Assembly: GCF_012767755.2 (NCBI RefSeq)
Contig: NZ_AP023189.1
Location: forward strand, 5,272,001-5,336,000
DNA from: Pseudomonas tohonis
GTDB lineage: Bacteria > Pseudomonadota > Gammaproteobacteria > Pseudomonadales > Pseudomonadaceae
Direction of reading: 5' to 3'
DNA length: 64,000 nt
Shown here: piece after piece, positions 30,839-39,694 of the stretch
How positions within the stretch are numbered: position 1 is the stretch's first letter
Layout: every line of letters begins with the position of its first letter
Position numbers and translations under genes: made by a program
The notes under the pieces: generated by a model
What the model was told of the DNA's origin: nothing
What the model saw: only the letters and a program-made list of their open reading frames with translations
The model's database searches: none

Positions 30839-31233
30839 CACAGCGCGGTGGCGGCGCCCGGCCAGGCGGCCTGGCGGACTCGGCTGGCGAGCAGGCGCGA
30901 ACCGAGGCGCGACCCTTCCAGCACGTAGGCGAGGCCCCAGAGCGTGCCGGCGTCGGCCGTCAGCACCACGGCGGCGGTTTCCGGGATGGGCAGGTGCAAG
31001 GCTTGCAGGTCGCGGCATAGCGCTTCGCGGCGGCGGCGTTGCGGCCAGTCGTCCAGCAGCCGCTCGATGCCCGCCGCCTCCATGGCCGGTTCCAGCGCCA
31101 GGAGGGCGCGGGCGTGGGCCTGGAGGAAATCGCCATAGCCGCTGCGGCTTTCCAGGCAGAAGGCCGAATAGGCGCAATCGACCCGCGCGTGCCAAGGGGC
31201 GCCCGCGTCCCGCAGGAACTGGCGAAGGCTCAT
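30787..31233 (-). CDS. bphO: biliverdin-producing heme oxygenase BphO, C-terminally truncated
   Basis: A 148-residue heme-oxygenase-fold protein, where BphO is normally about 190. It would cleave heme to biliverdin, the chromophore of the bacteriophytochrome encoded in the same operon. The proximal heme ligand is probably His15 (PWHARVD), and GLAYVLEGSRLGSRLL is the conserved distal helix. The end GDGLPLWPWLSR lies in DNA from the truncated OYE gene; true homology ends near 30803, removing roughly the last 40 residues. The catalytic helices survive, so some activity is possible but uncertain. Its ATG overlaps the TGA of the hybrid kinase (ATGA). Confidence 0.82.
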   Translation of the reverse strand: MSLRQFLRDAGAPWHARVDCAYSAFCLESRSGYGDFLQAHARALLALEPAMEAAGIERLLDDWPQRRRREALCRDLQALHLPIPETAAVVLTADAGTLWGLAYVLEGSRLGSRLLASRVRQAAWPGAATALCYLGHGDGLPLWPWLSR

Positions 31234-33617
31234 GCGACGTGACGCTTCAGGGCGGCGCTGAGCTTGGTGGCCAGCTCGTCGTCACGGAAGGGCTTCTGCA
31301 CGATCACGCTGTCGCTCACGTCCAGGTCGTCCAGCTCGGCGTAGCCGGTGATGTACAGCACCGGCAGCGCCGGGTAGCGCTGCCGGGCCAGGCGTGCGAG
31401 CTCGGCGCCATTGAGGCTGGGCATGGCGAAGTCGGTGAGCAGCAGGTCGACGCCCTCATCGAGCAGTTCCAGCGCACGGGCACCGCTTTGCGCCTCGCGC
31501 ACCCGGTAGCCCAGCGCATCGAGCAGGGAGGCGGTCACCTCGCGCACATTGTCGTCGTCGTCCACCAGCAGGATGGTGCGCCGCGGCCCCTCCAGCGGCG
31601 GCTCGGCGGGCAGGTGCAGCTCGGCCGGCGCCTCGCCGGCATCGGTCTGGATGCACGGCAGGAAGACCTTGACCGTGGTGCCCTGCCCTTCGCAGGTCTC
31701 GATGCTGACGCCGCCGCCGGACTGCTTGGCGAAGCCGAACACCTGGGCCAGGCCGAGCCCGGACCCCTTGCCCACCTCCTTGGTGGTGAAGAACGGCTCG
31801 AAGGCCTTGGCCACCACCTCGTCGCTCATGCCGCTGCCCGTATCGGTGATCGCCAGCACCACGTAGGGGCCGGGCTCCGGGTCTTCGGGGCGCTGCGGCG
31901 CCTGGCTGACGACCTGGTTGGAGGTGCTCAGGCGCAGGGTGCCGCCGGCGGGCATCGCATCGCGTGCGTTGATCGCCAGGTTGAGGATGATCATCTCGGT
32001 CTGGGTCGGGTCGACCAGCGCGCGCCACAGGTCGGGCGCGGTATCGGTGTCGATCCAGATGGAGCCGCCGAGGGTGCGCTGGAGCATGTCGAGCAGGCCG
32101 CGCACCGTGTCGTTGAGGTTCACCTCCACCGGTTCCAGGCGCTGGCGCCGGGCGAAGGCGAGCAACTGGCCGGTGAGCTTGGCACCCCGCTCGCCGGCTT
32201 CCTTGATGTTCTGCAGCCGCCCCTGGGAACGCTCGAAGTTGCCGCGCGCCAGGTCGCGCTCGAGGAAGGTGGTGCTGGCCAGGATCACCGTCAGCAGGTT
32301 GTTGAAGTCATGGGCCACGCCGGCGGTGAGCTGGCCGACCGCTTCCAGGCGCTGCAGCTGCTGCAGCGCCGCCTCGACGCGCTCGCGCTCGCGGATCTGC
32401 TCGCGCAGCTGGGCGTTGGCGCTGGCCAGCTCGTCCATCACCGCGCGCTCGCTGGTGATGTCGCGCACGGCGGCGTACATCAGCCCTTCGTCGGGAACGA
32501 TGGTCCAGGACAGCCAGCGGTACTCCCCGTCCTTGTGGCGCATGCGGTTGACGAAGCGCGTGGAGACGTTGCCGCTGGCAATGTTCTCGGCCTCGCACAG
32601 GGTGGCGTCGATGTCGTCCGGGTGGATCAGTTGCCAGAGCTGCACGCGGGTCAGCTGCTGGCGGGTGAGCCCGAGGGTTTCCTCCCAGGCCGGGTTGAGG
32701 GCGATGGGCGTCATGTCGAAGCGCAGCACCGCCAGCAGCTCGCGGGACAGCTCCCAGGTGCGGTCGCGCTCGCGGGTGCGCCGCTCGACACGCTCGCCGA
32801 GCATCTCGTTGAGGCGTTGCAGGGCTTCGGTGGCGTACTTCTGCTCGCTGATGTCCTGCAGCACGCCGATGAAGCGTACGCAGCGGCCCTCCTCGAAGAA
32901 GGCGCGGCCGCTGGTCTGCACCCAGCGCTCGCGGCCGCCGGGCAGCTGCAGGCGGTATTCGGCCTGGTAATCGTTGCCGCTGTCGTTGGACAGCGCCTCG
33001 TTCATCCGGCGCTCCAGCAGCGGCCGGTCCTTCGGGTGGCAGCGATCGAGGAAGGTGCGCAGGCTGATCTCGGCATCTTGCGGCAGCTCGTAGAGCGCCT
33101 TGCAGCGCTCGTCCCAGATCACCCGGTCATCCTCGGGCTGGTAGTCCCACATGCCCATGCGTGCCGAGTCGATGGCCAGGCGCGCGCGCACCTCGACCTC
33201 CATCAGCGCCTCTTCGGCCATGAGCCGGCGCTTGCGCTCGTGCACCTCGGCGAGCGCGCGGGTCACCGCCTTGGGCAGCAGGCTGAGGTTCTGCTTGAGC
33301 ACATAGTCGATGGCGCCCTGGCGCATCATCTCCACCGCGTGCTCTTCGCCGAAGACGCCGGAGAGGAAGATGAAAGGCGTTTTCGGGGCCAGGCGCCGCG
33401 CCACTTCCAGGGCCTGGGCACCCGAGGAACCGGGGAGGATGAAGTCGCAGAGGATCAGGTCGTACTGGGTGCGCAACAGCGCTTCCTCGACGCCCCGATG
33501 GTTGTAGACCAGGGTGGACTCCACCAGCAGGCCGCTACGTTCCAGGGTCAGCAGGGCCAACTCGGCGTCGCGCGAACTGTCTTCGACTAACAGCAGGTTC
33601 AAAGGCTTTTGCGGCAT
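31230..33617 (-). CDS. hybrid sensor kinase: REC-PAS-PAS-HisKA-HATPase-REC
   Basis: A 795-residue cytoplasmic protein without membrane helices. An N-terminal receiver has phospho-acceptor Asp58 (LILCDFILPG). Two PAS domains follow (MGMWDYQPEDDRVIW about 155-265; FDMTPIALNPAWEETLG about 295-395). The HisKA box is QLTAGVAHDFNNLLTVI, with ATPase boxes NLAINARDAM, ITDTGSGMSDEV and GSGLGLAQVFGF. A C-terminal receiver (TILLVDDDDN; LLLTDFAMPSL) ends it. It lies between a response regulator and bphO in the phytochrome operon, so it probably passes or integrates the light signal. The output beyond it is not encoded nearby. Confidence 0.92.
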   Translation of the reverse strand: MPQKPLNLLLVEDSSRDAELALLTLERSGLLVESTLVYNHRGVEEALLRTQYDLILCDFILPGSSGAQALEVARRLAPKTPFIFLSGVFGEEHAVEMMRQGAIDYVLKQNLSLLPKAVTRALAEVHERKRRLMAEEALMEVEVRARLAIDSARMGMWDYQPEDDRVIWDERCKALYELPQDAEISLRTFLDRCHPKDRPLLERRMNEALSNDSGNDYQAEYRLQLPGGRERWVQTSGRAFFEEGRCVRFIGVLQDISEQKYATEALQRLNEMLGERVERRTRERDRTWELSRELLAVLRFDMTPIALNPAWEETLGLTRQQLTRVQLWQLIHPDDIDATLCEAENIASGNVSTRFVNRMRHKDGEYRWLSWTIVPDEGLMYAAVRDITSERAVMDELASANAQLREQIRERERVEAALQQLQRLEAVGQLTAGVAHDFNNLLTVILASTTFLERDLARGNFERSQGRLQNIKEAGERGAKLTGQLLAFARRQRLEPVEVNLNDTVRGLLDMLQRTLGGSIWIDTDTAPDLWRALVDPTQTEMIILNLAINARDAMPAGGTLRLSTSNQVVSQAPQRPEDPEPGPYVVLAITDTGSGMSDEVVAKAFEPFFTTKEVGKGSGLGLAQVFGFAKQSGGGVSIETCEGQGTTVKVFLPCIQTDAGEAPAELHLPAEPPLEGPRRTILLVDDDDNVREVTASLLDALGYRVREAQSGARALELLDEGVDLLLTDFAMPSLNGAELARLARQRYPALPVLYITGYAELDDLDVSDSVIVQKPFRDDELATKLSAALKRHVA

Positions 33618-33680
33618 GGACAGTCGTCGTCATTCCCTGTTGCCCGGCGATGGCGGCCGGGGCGTGGCTATGGTCGCGGC

Positions 33681-34145
33681 TCAGGAGCCCGGGCGGCGCT
33701 GGAGGCGCAGCGAGCCGGGCGGCGGTTCGTTGAGCACGGCCCAGAAGATGCCCAGGTCGGAAATCGCCGCGACGAATTCCTTGAATTCGACCGGCTTCAC
33801 CACATAGGCGTTCACTCCCAGCTCGTAGGCGCGCTGCAGGTCGGGCTCCTCCCGCGAGGAGGTGAGCATGACGATGGGGATACTGCGCAGCTCGGGGGTG
33901 TCGCGCACGGCCTTGAGCACTTCCAGGCCGTCGATCTTCGGCAGCTTGAGGTCCAGCAGCATCACCGCCGGGTTGCCGTCGGCGCGCTGGGCGTGGTCGT
34001 TACGGCGGAACAGGTAATCCAGCGCCTCGGCGCCGTCGCGCAGGACGATCACGTCGTTGGCCAGCTGGCTGCGCTCCAGGGCCACGAGGGTCAGCTCAAG
34101 GTCGCGCGGGTTGTCTTCGATCAGCAGGATGGGTTTGAGCATCAT
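33681..34145 (-). CDS. single-domain response regulator (Rcp1-like)
   Basis: A 154-residue receiver without output domain. MMLKPILLIEDNPRDLELTL gives the acidic pocket, Asp65 in VMLLDLKLPKIDGLEVL is the phosphorylation site, and IVMLTSSREEPDLQRAYELG plus NAYVVKPVEFKEF complete the fold. This is the type that cyanobacterial and proteobacterial phytochromes use as direct partner (Rcp1). It starts six bases after the bphP stop. Two adjacent ATG codons (34145, 34142) could serve; GAGGAT lies just upstream. Confidence 0.92.
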   Translation of the reverse strand: MMLKPILLIEDNPRDLELTLVALERSQLANDVIVLRDGAEALDYLFRRNDHAQRADGNPAVMLLDLKLPKIDGLEVLKAVRDTPELRSIPIVMLTSSREEPDLQRAYELGVNAYVVKPVEFKEFVAAISDLGIFWAVLNEPPPGSLRLQRRPGS

Positions 34146-34151
34146 CGATCC

Positions 34152-36419
34152 TCATGCGTTCCTTGACGGTATTTCCTGCCCACGCAGGGGCAGCGAGAAA
34201 AAGAAAGTGGCGCCTTCGTCGACCCGGCCTTCCGCCCACACGCGGCCATCGTGGCGCTCGATGATGCGGCGCACGCTGGCCAGGCCGATGCCGGTGCCTT
34301 CGAATTCCTCCATGCGGTGCAGGCGCTGGAACACGCCGAACAACTTGCCGGCGTAGTCCATGTCGAAGCCCACGCCGTTGTCGCTCACGGCGACAATCAC
34401 CTCGTCGCCCTCGAACCGCGCGCTCACCTCGATGATCGCGGGGTTGCGGTCGCGGCTGTACTTGACGGCGTTGGACAGCAGGTTGCGCATCGCCAGGTGG
34501 AGGAATGCGGCGTCGGCGATTATCACCGGCAGCCCGTCCGTGCGCCATTCGATTCGGCGCCCTTCCACGTCCGGCGCCATCTCGTTGCGGATGGCTTCCA
34601 CCAGCGCCTGCAGGTCGACATCGGAGAAGCGCAGCGCCGCGCGGCCCATCTGCGAGAAGCTCAGCAGGTTGTCCACCAGGGTGCCGGCGAAACGCGCCGA
34701 CTCGCCAATGTGGTCGAGAAAACGCAGGCCACGCTCCGACAGCCGCCCGCCTTCGAACTCCCCCAGCAGCTCGGCATAGCCGGCGATGTGCCGCAGCGGG
34801 GCGCGCAGGTCGTGGGAGACGCTGTAGGAGAAGGCTTCCAGCTCCTTGTTGGACTTTTTCAGCTCGCCCGCCAGCTGGGCCATCTCCTCGGCCTTGCGCA
34901 GGACGATGCCGAGCACCGCCGAACGCAGTTCGGTCACACCCTCGATTTCCAGCGGGTCCCAGGGCGCGCAGAAGCCGCGAACCGTCTCCTGCCAGCGCTC
35001 GAAGCTGTGGCGCGGGTTGAGCGCGCCACCGGGGCCGATGCTCTTCTCCGGCCTGCCCGCCCATTCGACGGTACGCACCTGCTCGGGGCGGAACCACAGC
35101 AGGTAGTGGGAGTGGATCTTCGAGATCGCCACCGCCAGCACCCCGCCCACATGCGTGGCCAGCTCGGGCAGCTCGTCGATGTCGCGGCCGATGTTGTCGG
35201 TGTGGAAAACCTCCTGGCCGCCGCGCCGGGCGAGCCAGTGCACCAGGGCATCGACCTGTGCCCGGGGTGGCGTCTGCCCCACCAGGTCGCAATTGGCCGC
35301 CGAGATGATCGCCGCGCCACTGGCACGGGCGAAGTCCAGCAGGGCGTCGGGCATCGCCAGCAGGCCGGCGGCGACGCTGTCGCGGTCGGCCATCGCCGAG
35401 AGCAGGCTCACGATGTGCTGGCGCAGGCCGAGCAGGCGCTGCGTCTGGCCGTGGGCCTCGCGGGTCTCAATCTGCAACGACAGCACGCTGCCCAGCAGCT
35501 CGCAGGCGGTGCGCGTCTGGAAGCCCACCGCGCGCGGCTGCTCGTCATGGCAGGAGATCAGGCCCCAGAGCCGGCCGCGCACGACGATGGAAATCGACAT
35601 CGACGCCAGGGTGCCCATGTTGCGCATGTACTGCAGGTGCACCGGGGAAACGCTGCGCAGCGCGGAAAAGCTCAGGTCGAGCGGCTTGCCGCTCAGCGGG
35701 TTGGCCTGGGGCCGCAGGGGCGAGGGTTGGTAGTTGGCGTCCTCGATCACGCGGATGCGGTTGGCACAATAGAGCGCACGGGCCTGCTGGGGGATGTCCG
35801 CGGCGGGGAAGCACAGGCCGAGGTAGCGCGGGTAGCCGGGGTCGGCCTCCTCCGCCAGCACCAGGCCGTTGCCCTCGGCATCGAAGGAATAGGCCTTGAC
35901 CCGGCCGAAACCGGTGACGCGCTTGACCTCCTCCACCGCGCGCCGGCAGAGCGCCTCGATGCTGTCGGACTCCTGCAGGCGGCTGATGAAGCTGCGCACC
36001 AGCGGATAGAAATTGCCGTAGGCGGTGGCCACGTCACTGGCCGGCTCGAACTCCGCGATCAGCACGCCGTCCCAGCGGTGCGCCATCATCGCGATCGGCT
36101 GGCCCGCACGGCTGCCGATGGCGAAACGCACGTCGCCGAGATGGAAGGGATTGGTCTCGTCGTCCGCCAGGGTGGCCAGGCGCGCCAGCAACGGCGGCAC
36201 ATCCGCCAGCAGTTCGTCGAGGTGGCGGCCGAGCAGGTCCTCGACCGCCAGCCCCAGCCACTCGCGCACGTTCTCGCTGGCCTGCAAGACGCGGCCGGCG
36301 GCCTCGTCGAACACCAGCATGAAGCCGTGCGGCTGGATGCTGCCGGGGATGTGGATGGGCTCCCGGGCGCAGTTCTCGCTCGCGATGGCCAGGGCCTCGT
36401 CGCTGTCGCTGGGTGTCAA
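34152..36419 (-). CDS. bphP: bacteriophytochrome histidine kinase BphP
   Basis: A 755-residue red/far-red photoreceptor kinase. Biliverdin-binding Cys17 is in ASENCAREPIHIPGSIQPHG. The PAS domain (15-125), GAF domain with CFPAADIPQQARALY (Asp208 of the DIP motif) and PHY domain with tongue motifs WFRPEQVRTVEW (442-453) and NPRHSFERW (PRxSF, 469-473) are all present. The HisKA box SYSVSHDLRAPLRH has His536, followed by ATPase boxes NLLSNAVKYSRD, DNGVGFDM and GTGIGLASVRRI. The open frame reaches 36503, but a TTG at 36417-36419 follows AAGGAG at good spacing and gives the usual N-terminus, so I choose it. First gene of bphP-regulator-hybrid kinase-bphO. Confidence 0.94.
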   Translation of the reverse strand: MTPSDSDEALAIASENCAREPIHIPGSIQPHGFMLVFDEAAGRVLQASENVREWLGLAVEDLLGRHLDELLADVPPLLARLATLADDETNPFHLGDVRFAIGSRAGQPIAMMAHRWDGVLIAEFEPASDVATAYGNFYPLVRSFISRLQESDSIEALCRRAVEEVKRVTGFGRVKAYSFDAEGNGLVLAEEADPGYPRYLGLCFPAADIPQQARALYCANRIRVIEDANYQPSPLRPQANPLSGKPLDLSFSALRSVSPVHLQYMRNMGTLASMSISIVVRGRLWGLISCHDEQPRAVGFQTRTACELLGSVLSLQIETREAHGQTQRLLGLRQHIVSLLSAMADRDSVAAGLLAMPDALLDFARASGAAIISAANCDLVGQTPPRAQVDALVHWLARRGGQEVFHTDNIGRDIDELPELATHVGGVLAVAISKIHSHYLLWFRPEQVRTVEWAGRPEKSIGPGGALNPRHSFERWQETVRGFCAPWDPLEIEGVTELRSAVLGIVLRKAEEMAQLAGELKKSNKELEAFSYSVSHDLRAPLRHIAGYAELLGEFEGGRLSERGLRFLDHIGESARFAGTLVDNLLSFSQMGRAALRFSDVDLQALVEAIRNEMAPDVEGRRIEWRTDGLPVIIADAAFLHLAMRNLLSNAVKYSRDRNPAIIEVSARFEGDEVIVAVSDNGVGFDMDYAGKLFGVFQRLHRMEEFEGTGIGLASVRRIIERHDGRVWAEGRVDEGATFFFSLPLRGQEIPSRNA

Positions 36420-36687
36420 GAACGATCTCCTTCGATGCACCGCTGCCGTCCCTCGCAAGGGGGGCGCCGACCATGCCGGGCGCCCTGCAGCTACGCATTC
36501 CATTGATGTCAGGGGGACGAAACCACCGTTGCCTGACGTCGACCAGGTCGACGGCCAGCGGATGGGTCGCCTCGCTTAGCATGAAGGATTGAACGCCTTA
36601 AACGTGAAAAATTCCCCAGAAGTCATTCGTATCCAGCGACTGAAGGTCAGCGGCATGGCCGATCACAGGGATCGGCGGCCGCTGCGA

Positions 36688-37047
36688 TCAGCCTGCGACG
36701 GCGCGACGGCCAGCCATGCGCTCCAGCTTGCGGCGCTCGACCAGGGTCTTGGCGGCGGTCATCTGGATCGGGCCGCCGGTGAAGGTCGGCAGGTCGCGGC
36801 TCAGCCAGATGTTGCCTTCGCCCTTCCAGGTCACCTCGCCGGAGGCCAGCTTCATCTCGCGCATCACATCGCGAATCAGCCCGCGCACGCGCTCCTTGCA
36901 GAACACGGCATCGCTCTGGATGGCCTTGCTCATGGCCGCCTCGCCCTGCTTGCCGAGGGTGAGCAGCAGCATGCCGTCGGGGCGGGGGCGGATGGAAACC
37001 TCGTAGCCGGGGAACGCGTCGAAGAATTCTTTGATGGCGATCTGCAT
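36688..37047 (-). CDS. hypothetical protein (small, soluble)
   Basis: A 119-residue basic protein starting MQIAIKEFFDAFPGYEVSIR. It contains PRPDGMLLLTLGKQGEAAMS, then VRGLIRDVMREMKLASGEV and MTAAKTLVERRKLERM. The layout recalls small Pseudomonas-specific DUF3509-like proteins, but I am not sure of the family. ATG at 37047 has AGGGAG nine bases upstream, whereas the longer frame to 37086 lacks a site. It is monocistronic between bphP and an AraC gene, both on the same strand. Confidence 0.7.
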   Translation of the reverse strand: MQIAIKEFFDAFPGYEVSIRPRPDGMLLLTLGKQGEAAMSKAIQSDAVFCKERVRGLIRDVMREMKLASGEVTWKGEGNIWLSRDLPTFTGGPIQMTAAKTLVERRKLERMAGRRAVAG

Positions 37048-37322
37048 TGTTCTGCTCCCTGATATTTTTCTTTGAGCTCTTCCCATTGCACCCGCTGTGC
37101 CAGTTGAGCCATATGAAAAAAATCATACAAATCAGATAGTTGCATCCTATAGCCATCAAAATGCCACTTGCATATTGCACGATACCCCCGAGCGAGCCTT
37201 GCAATCTGCACTGAACTTTTGGACGGGCAGCCACGTTTCGCTCGAACCAGCGGCCGAAAACGCGGTCGTCCCTTGCGCTGGCAGGAGGGAGAAGCGGTGC
37301 CCAGGTGAGCGCCGCCGTGGTG

Positions 37323-38349
37323 TCATTCGACGGGGGACAACCTTCTCGCCGCACCGGGCGAATGGCCGAACCAGCGACGGAAGGCGCGGTGGAACGTGCT
37401 CACATCCTTGAAACCCAAGGCCTCGCTGATCGCCTGCAGCGGCACGCCGTCACGCACCTGCTGCAGGGCCAGGCGACTGCGCTCCTGCTCCAGCAGCGCG
37501 GTGAAGCTGGTGCCCTGTTCGCGCAGACGCCGGTAGAGCGTCGGCCGGCTGAGGTGCAGGGCGGCGCAGAGCGCCTCGATGCCCGGTCCGCCGGCGAGAT
37601 CGGCGCGGATCATCAGGCGTACGCGCTCGGCCAGGTCGCCCTCGGCCCGCAGCTGCTCCAGGGCCGCCTGCGCACGCGCCTCCAGCAACGCCTTGAGGTA
37701 GGGGTTGGCACTGCGGATCGGGCTGGCCACCTGCTCGTGCGACAGGTACACGCGGTTCGCCACGCCGCCGAACTGCACGGCGGTGCCGAACGCCTCGGCG
37801 AAGTGCGCGGCATGGGCCGGACGCGGGCAGGCGAATTCGACCCGCTGCGGCACGAAGTCCTCCCCGACCAACTCGCCCCCAGCGCACCAGCGCCGCCAGG
37901 CTGCGCTCCACCGCCGCCTGTGGATAACCGCGCCCGGCGACGAACTCCAGCTCGAGGCACAGGCCGCCCTGTGCATCGCGTGCGCTCCAGCGTTCGGACG
38001 GGTTCATCAGCGCGCCATGGCGCAGGAAGGTCGACAGCGCCTCGCCCACCGACGCGCACTGGAACAGCAGGCTGGCCAGCAGGCCGCGTCGCTCTGGGTT
38101 GAAGGCCTGCCCGATCAGCAGGCCGACCTGCGGCAACGCCGGGTTGCTCGCTGCCAACTGCCACAACCCCAGCAACAGGCCCTCGTCCAGGCGCTGCTCC
38201 TGCAACGGCGCGGCGGGATCGCAACGCCCCAGCAGCACCTCGCGGGACAGGCCGGCCACCTGCAACCGCGCAGCCTCGACGGCACCCAGTTGCAGCAGCA
38301 GGTCATGCAGGTCGAGCACCGCCAGGGCGGAGACGCGGGTTGGGCTCAT
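37323..38349 (-). pseudogene. AraC-family regulator with a one-base frameshift
   Basis: The N-terminal part, from ATG 38349 (MSPTRVSALAVLDLHDLLLQ), runs in one frame to SLAALVRW. The C-terminal part continues in the next frame from GELVGEDFVPQRVEF through the AraC helix-turn-helix (LHLSRPTLYRRLREQGTSFT; ISEALGFKDVSTFHRAFRRW) to the TGA at 37323. The break falls in a run of five C at 37876-37880 (G on the coding strand); removing one base restores a 341-residue AraC protein of the OruR/ArgR-like layout. It may be a real inactivating mutation, a phase-variable tract or a sequencing error. Confidence 0.85.
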
Positions 38350-38424
38350 GGCAGGCAGTCCTTTTTCCTGCACGGACAGTAACCGCTCAGCCGCAGGCGC
38401 CGCCAGCGGATGCGGTCGAGCGCC

Positions 38425-39027
38425 TCACGCCGCCTCGGCACGCACCGCGGCCTGCACCTGGGGTCGCGCGGCGATGCGCGCACGGAAGGCCGCGAGCGCC
38501 GGCCAGGGCGCCAGGTCGATGGCGAAGAAATCCACCCAGCCAAGCACGGTGAACAGGTAGGCATCGGCCACGCCGAAGCGATCGCCCAGCAGGTAGTCGG
38601 CCTGGCCCAGCGCGGCTTCCAGGTAGTCGAAGCGCTTGAACAGGCGCGCGCGGAAGATCGCCTTCACCTCCTCCGGGATCGCCGCGTTGAACAGCGGGCT
38701 CATGCCGGCGTGGATTTCCCCGGAGATGAAGTTCAGCCATTCCTGCAGGCGCACCCGCTGCAACGTGCCGTTGGCCGGCGCGAGCCCCACCTCCGGGCGC
38801 AGGTCGGCCAGGTACTGGACGATGGCGGTGCCTTCGGTGAGCACCTCGCCATTGTCCAGCTCCAGCGCGGCGACATAGCCCTTGGGGTTGATGGCGAGGA
38901 AATCGTCGCCGTGCTCGGTGAGCTTGGTGCGGTTATCCACACGGACCGCCTCGAACGGTAGGCCCAGTTCCAGCATCACGATATGCGGCGACAGCGAACA
39001 GGTACGGGGGGCGTAGTACAGCTTCAT
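38425..39027 (-). CDS. glutathione S-transferase, bacterial beta class
   Basis: A 200-residue GST. The thioredoxin-like N-domain has MKLYYAPRTCSLSPHIVMLE with the beta-class catalytic Cys10, INPKGYVAALELDNGEVLTE and the glutathione-binding TEGTAIVQYLADL. The helical C-domain ends GDRFGVADAYLFTVLGW, with the N-capping box. It is divergent from an HxlR regulator 123 bases away, which probably controls it in response to an electrophile or disulfide stress. Confidence 0.92.
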   Translation of the reverse strand: MKLYYAPRTCSLSPHIVMLELGLPFEAVRVDNRTKLTEHGDDFLAINPKGYVAALELDNGEVLTEGTAIVQYLADLRPEVGLAPANGTLQRVRLQEWLNFISGEIHAGMSPLFNAAIPEEVKAIFRARLFKRFDYLEAALGQADYLLGDRFGVADAYLFTVLGWVDFFAIDLAPWPALAAFRARIAARPQVQAAVRAEAA

Positions 39028-39122
39028 GGCGACTCCTTGCTCAGGCCACCTCCACGATGGAGGCGCGGCAGGAGTATCGACGCAGCGGTTCTCTTTTTGA
39101 AGAAGGGAGAAATCTGTAGCTT

Positions 39123-39141
39123 AGGTACACAAAATATACCT
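39123..39141. promoter_or_regulatory. probable HxlR operator
   Basis: Inverted repeat AGGTA (39123-39127) and TACCT (39137-39141) around ACACAAAATAT-type sequence, 10 bases before the HxlR start in the divergent gap with the GST gene. HxlR proteins bind short dyads of this kind and often repress themselves. Confidence 0.5.
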
Positions 39142-39150
39142 GGAGCCCCC

Positions 39151-39489
39151 ATGAAGAAGAACGTATCCGGCTGCTCGGTCGAGGAAGCCATGCACCTGCT
39201 CGGCGGGCGCTGGCGCCTGCTGCTGGTGTCCTACCTGCTGGATGGCCCCAAGCGTTTCAACGACCTGCGCCGCGACATCCCGCACATCTCCCAGCGCATG
39301 CTCACCCTCGACCTTCGTGCCCTCGAAGAAGCCGGCATGGTGCTGCGCACCGTCTACCCGGAAGTGCCGGTGCGGGTGGAATACCAGCTCACCGAAGACG
39401 GCCAGCGCCTGCGCAAGGTGGTGGAGGTGATCAAGGAATTCGGCCTCTGGCTCAAGGCCCGGCACACGACCGACGCCCCCCAACCGTAG
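39151..39489 (+). CDS. HxlR-family transcriptional regulator
   Basis: A 112-residue winged-helix regulator. The family pattern is complete: CSVEEAMHLLGGRWRLLLVS, DGPKRFNDLRRDIPHISQRM, LTLDLRALEEAGMVLRTVYP and VEYQLTEDGQRLRKVV. Cys8 occupies the position of the redox-sensing cysteine of YodB/QorR-type members. The frame extends upstream, but ATG 39151 is the family start. It is divergent from a GST gene, fitting an electrophile or redox response. Confidence 0.92.
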   Translation: MKKNVSGCSVEEAMHLLGGRWRLLLVSYLLDGPKRFNDLRRDIPHISQRMLTLDLRALEEAGMVLRTVYPEVPVRVEYQLTEDGQRLRKVVEVIKEFGLWLKARHTTDAPQP

Positions 39490-39669
39490 GGTGGACGACG
39501 CTTCACCCGTCCACCATTCGCGCCCACATGCTGCACAGGTTGTAGCCCGGCTTCAGCCCGGGGATGCAGGCAACTCTGCTCCCGGGCTGAAGCCCGGGCT
39601 ACGCGGCCACAAGCATTCGTACCCACATGAAGCACCGCTGGTGGAGGTGAAGAGCGACCTCCACCCTAC
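39486..39669. repeat. composite palindromic repeat cluster
   Basis: GTAGGGTGGACGACGCTTCA to CCGTCCACC (39486-39515) is paired with GTGGAGGTGAAGAGCGACC to CCACCCTAC (39641-39669). Between them are two hairpins of the GCCCGGGCTTCAGCCCGGGC class (about 39542-39563 and 39581-39602). The same outer pair recurs at 54180-54268. Confidence 0.75.
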
Positions 39670-39694
39670 ACACAGACCAGTTCCGTGCGGGGGA

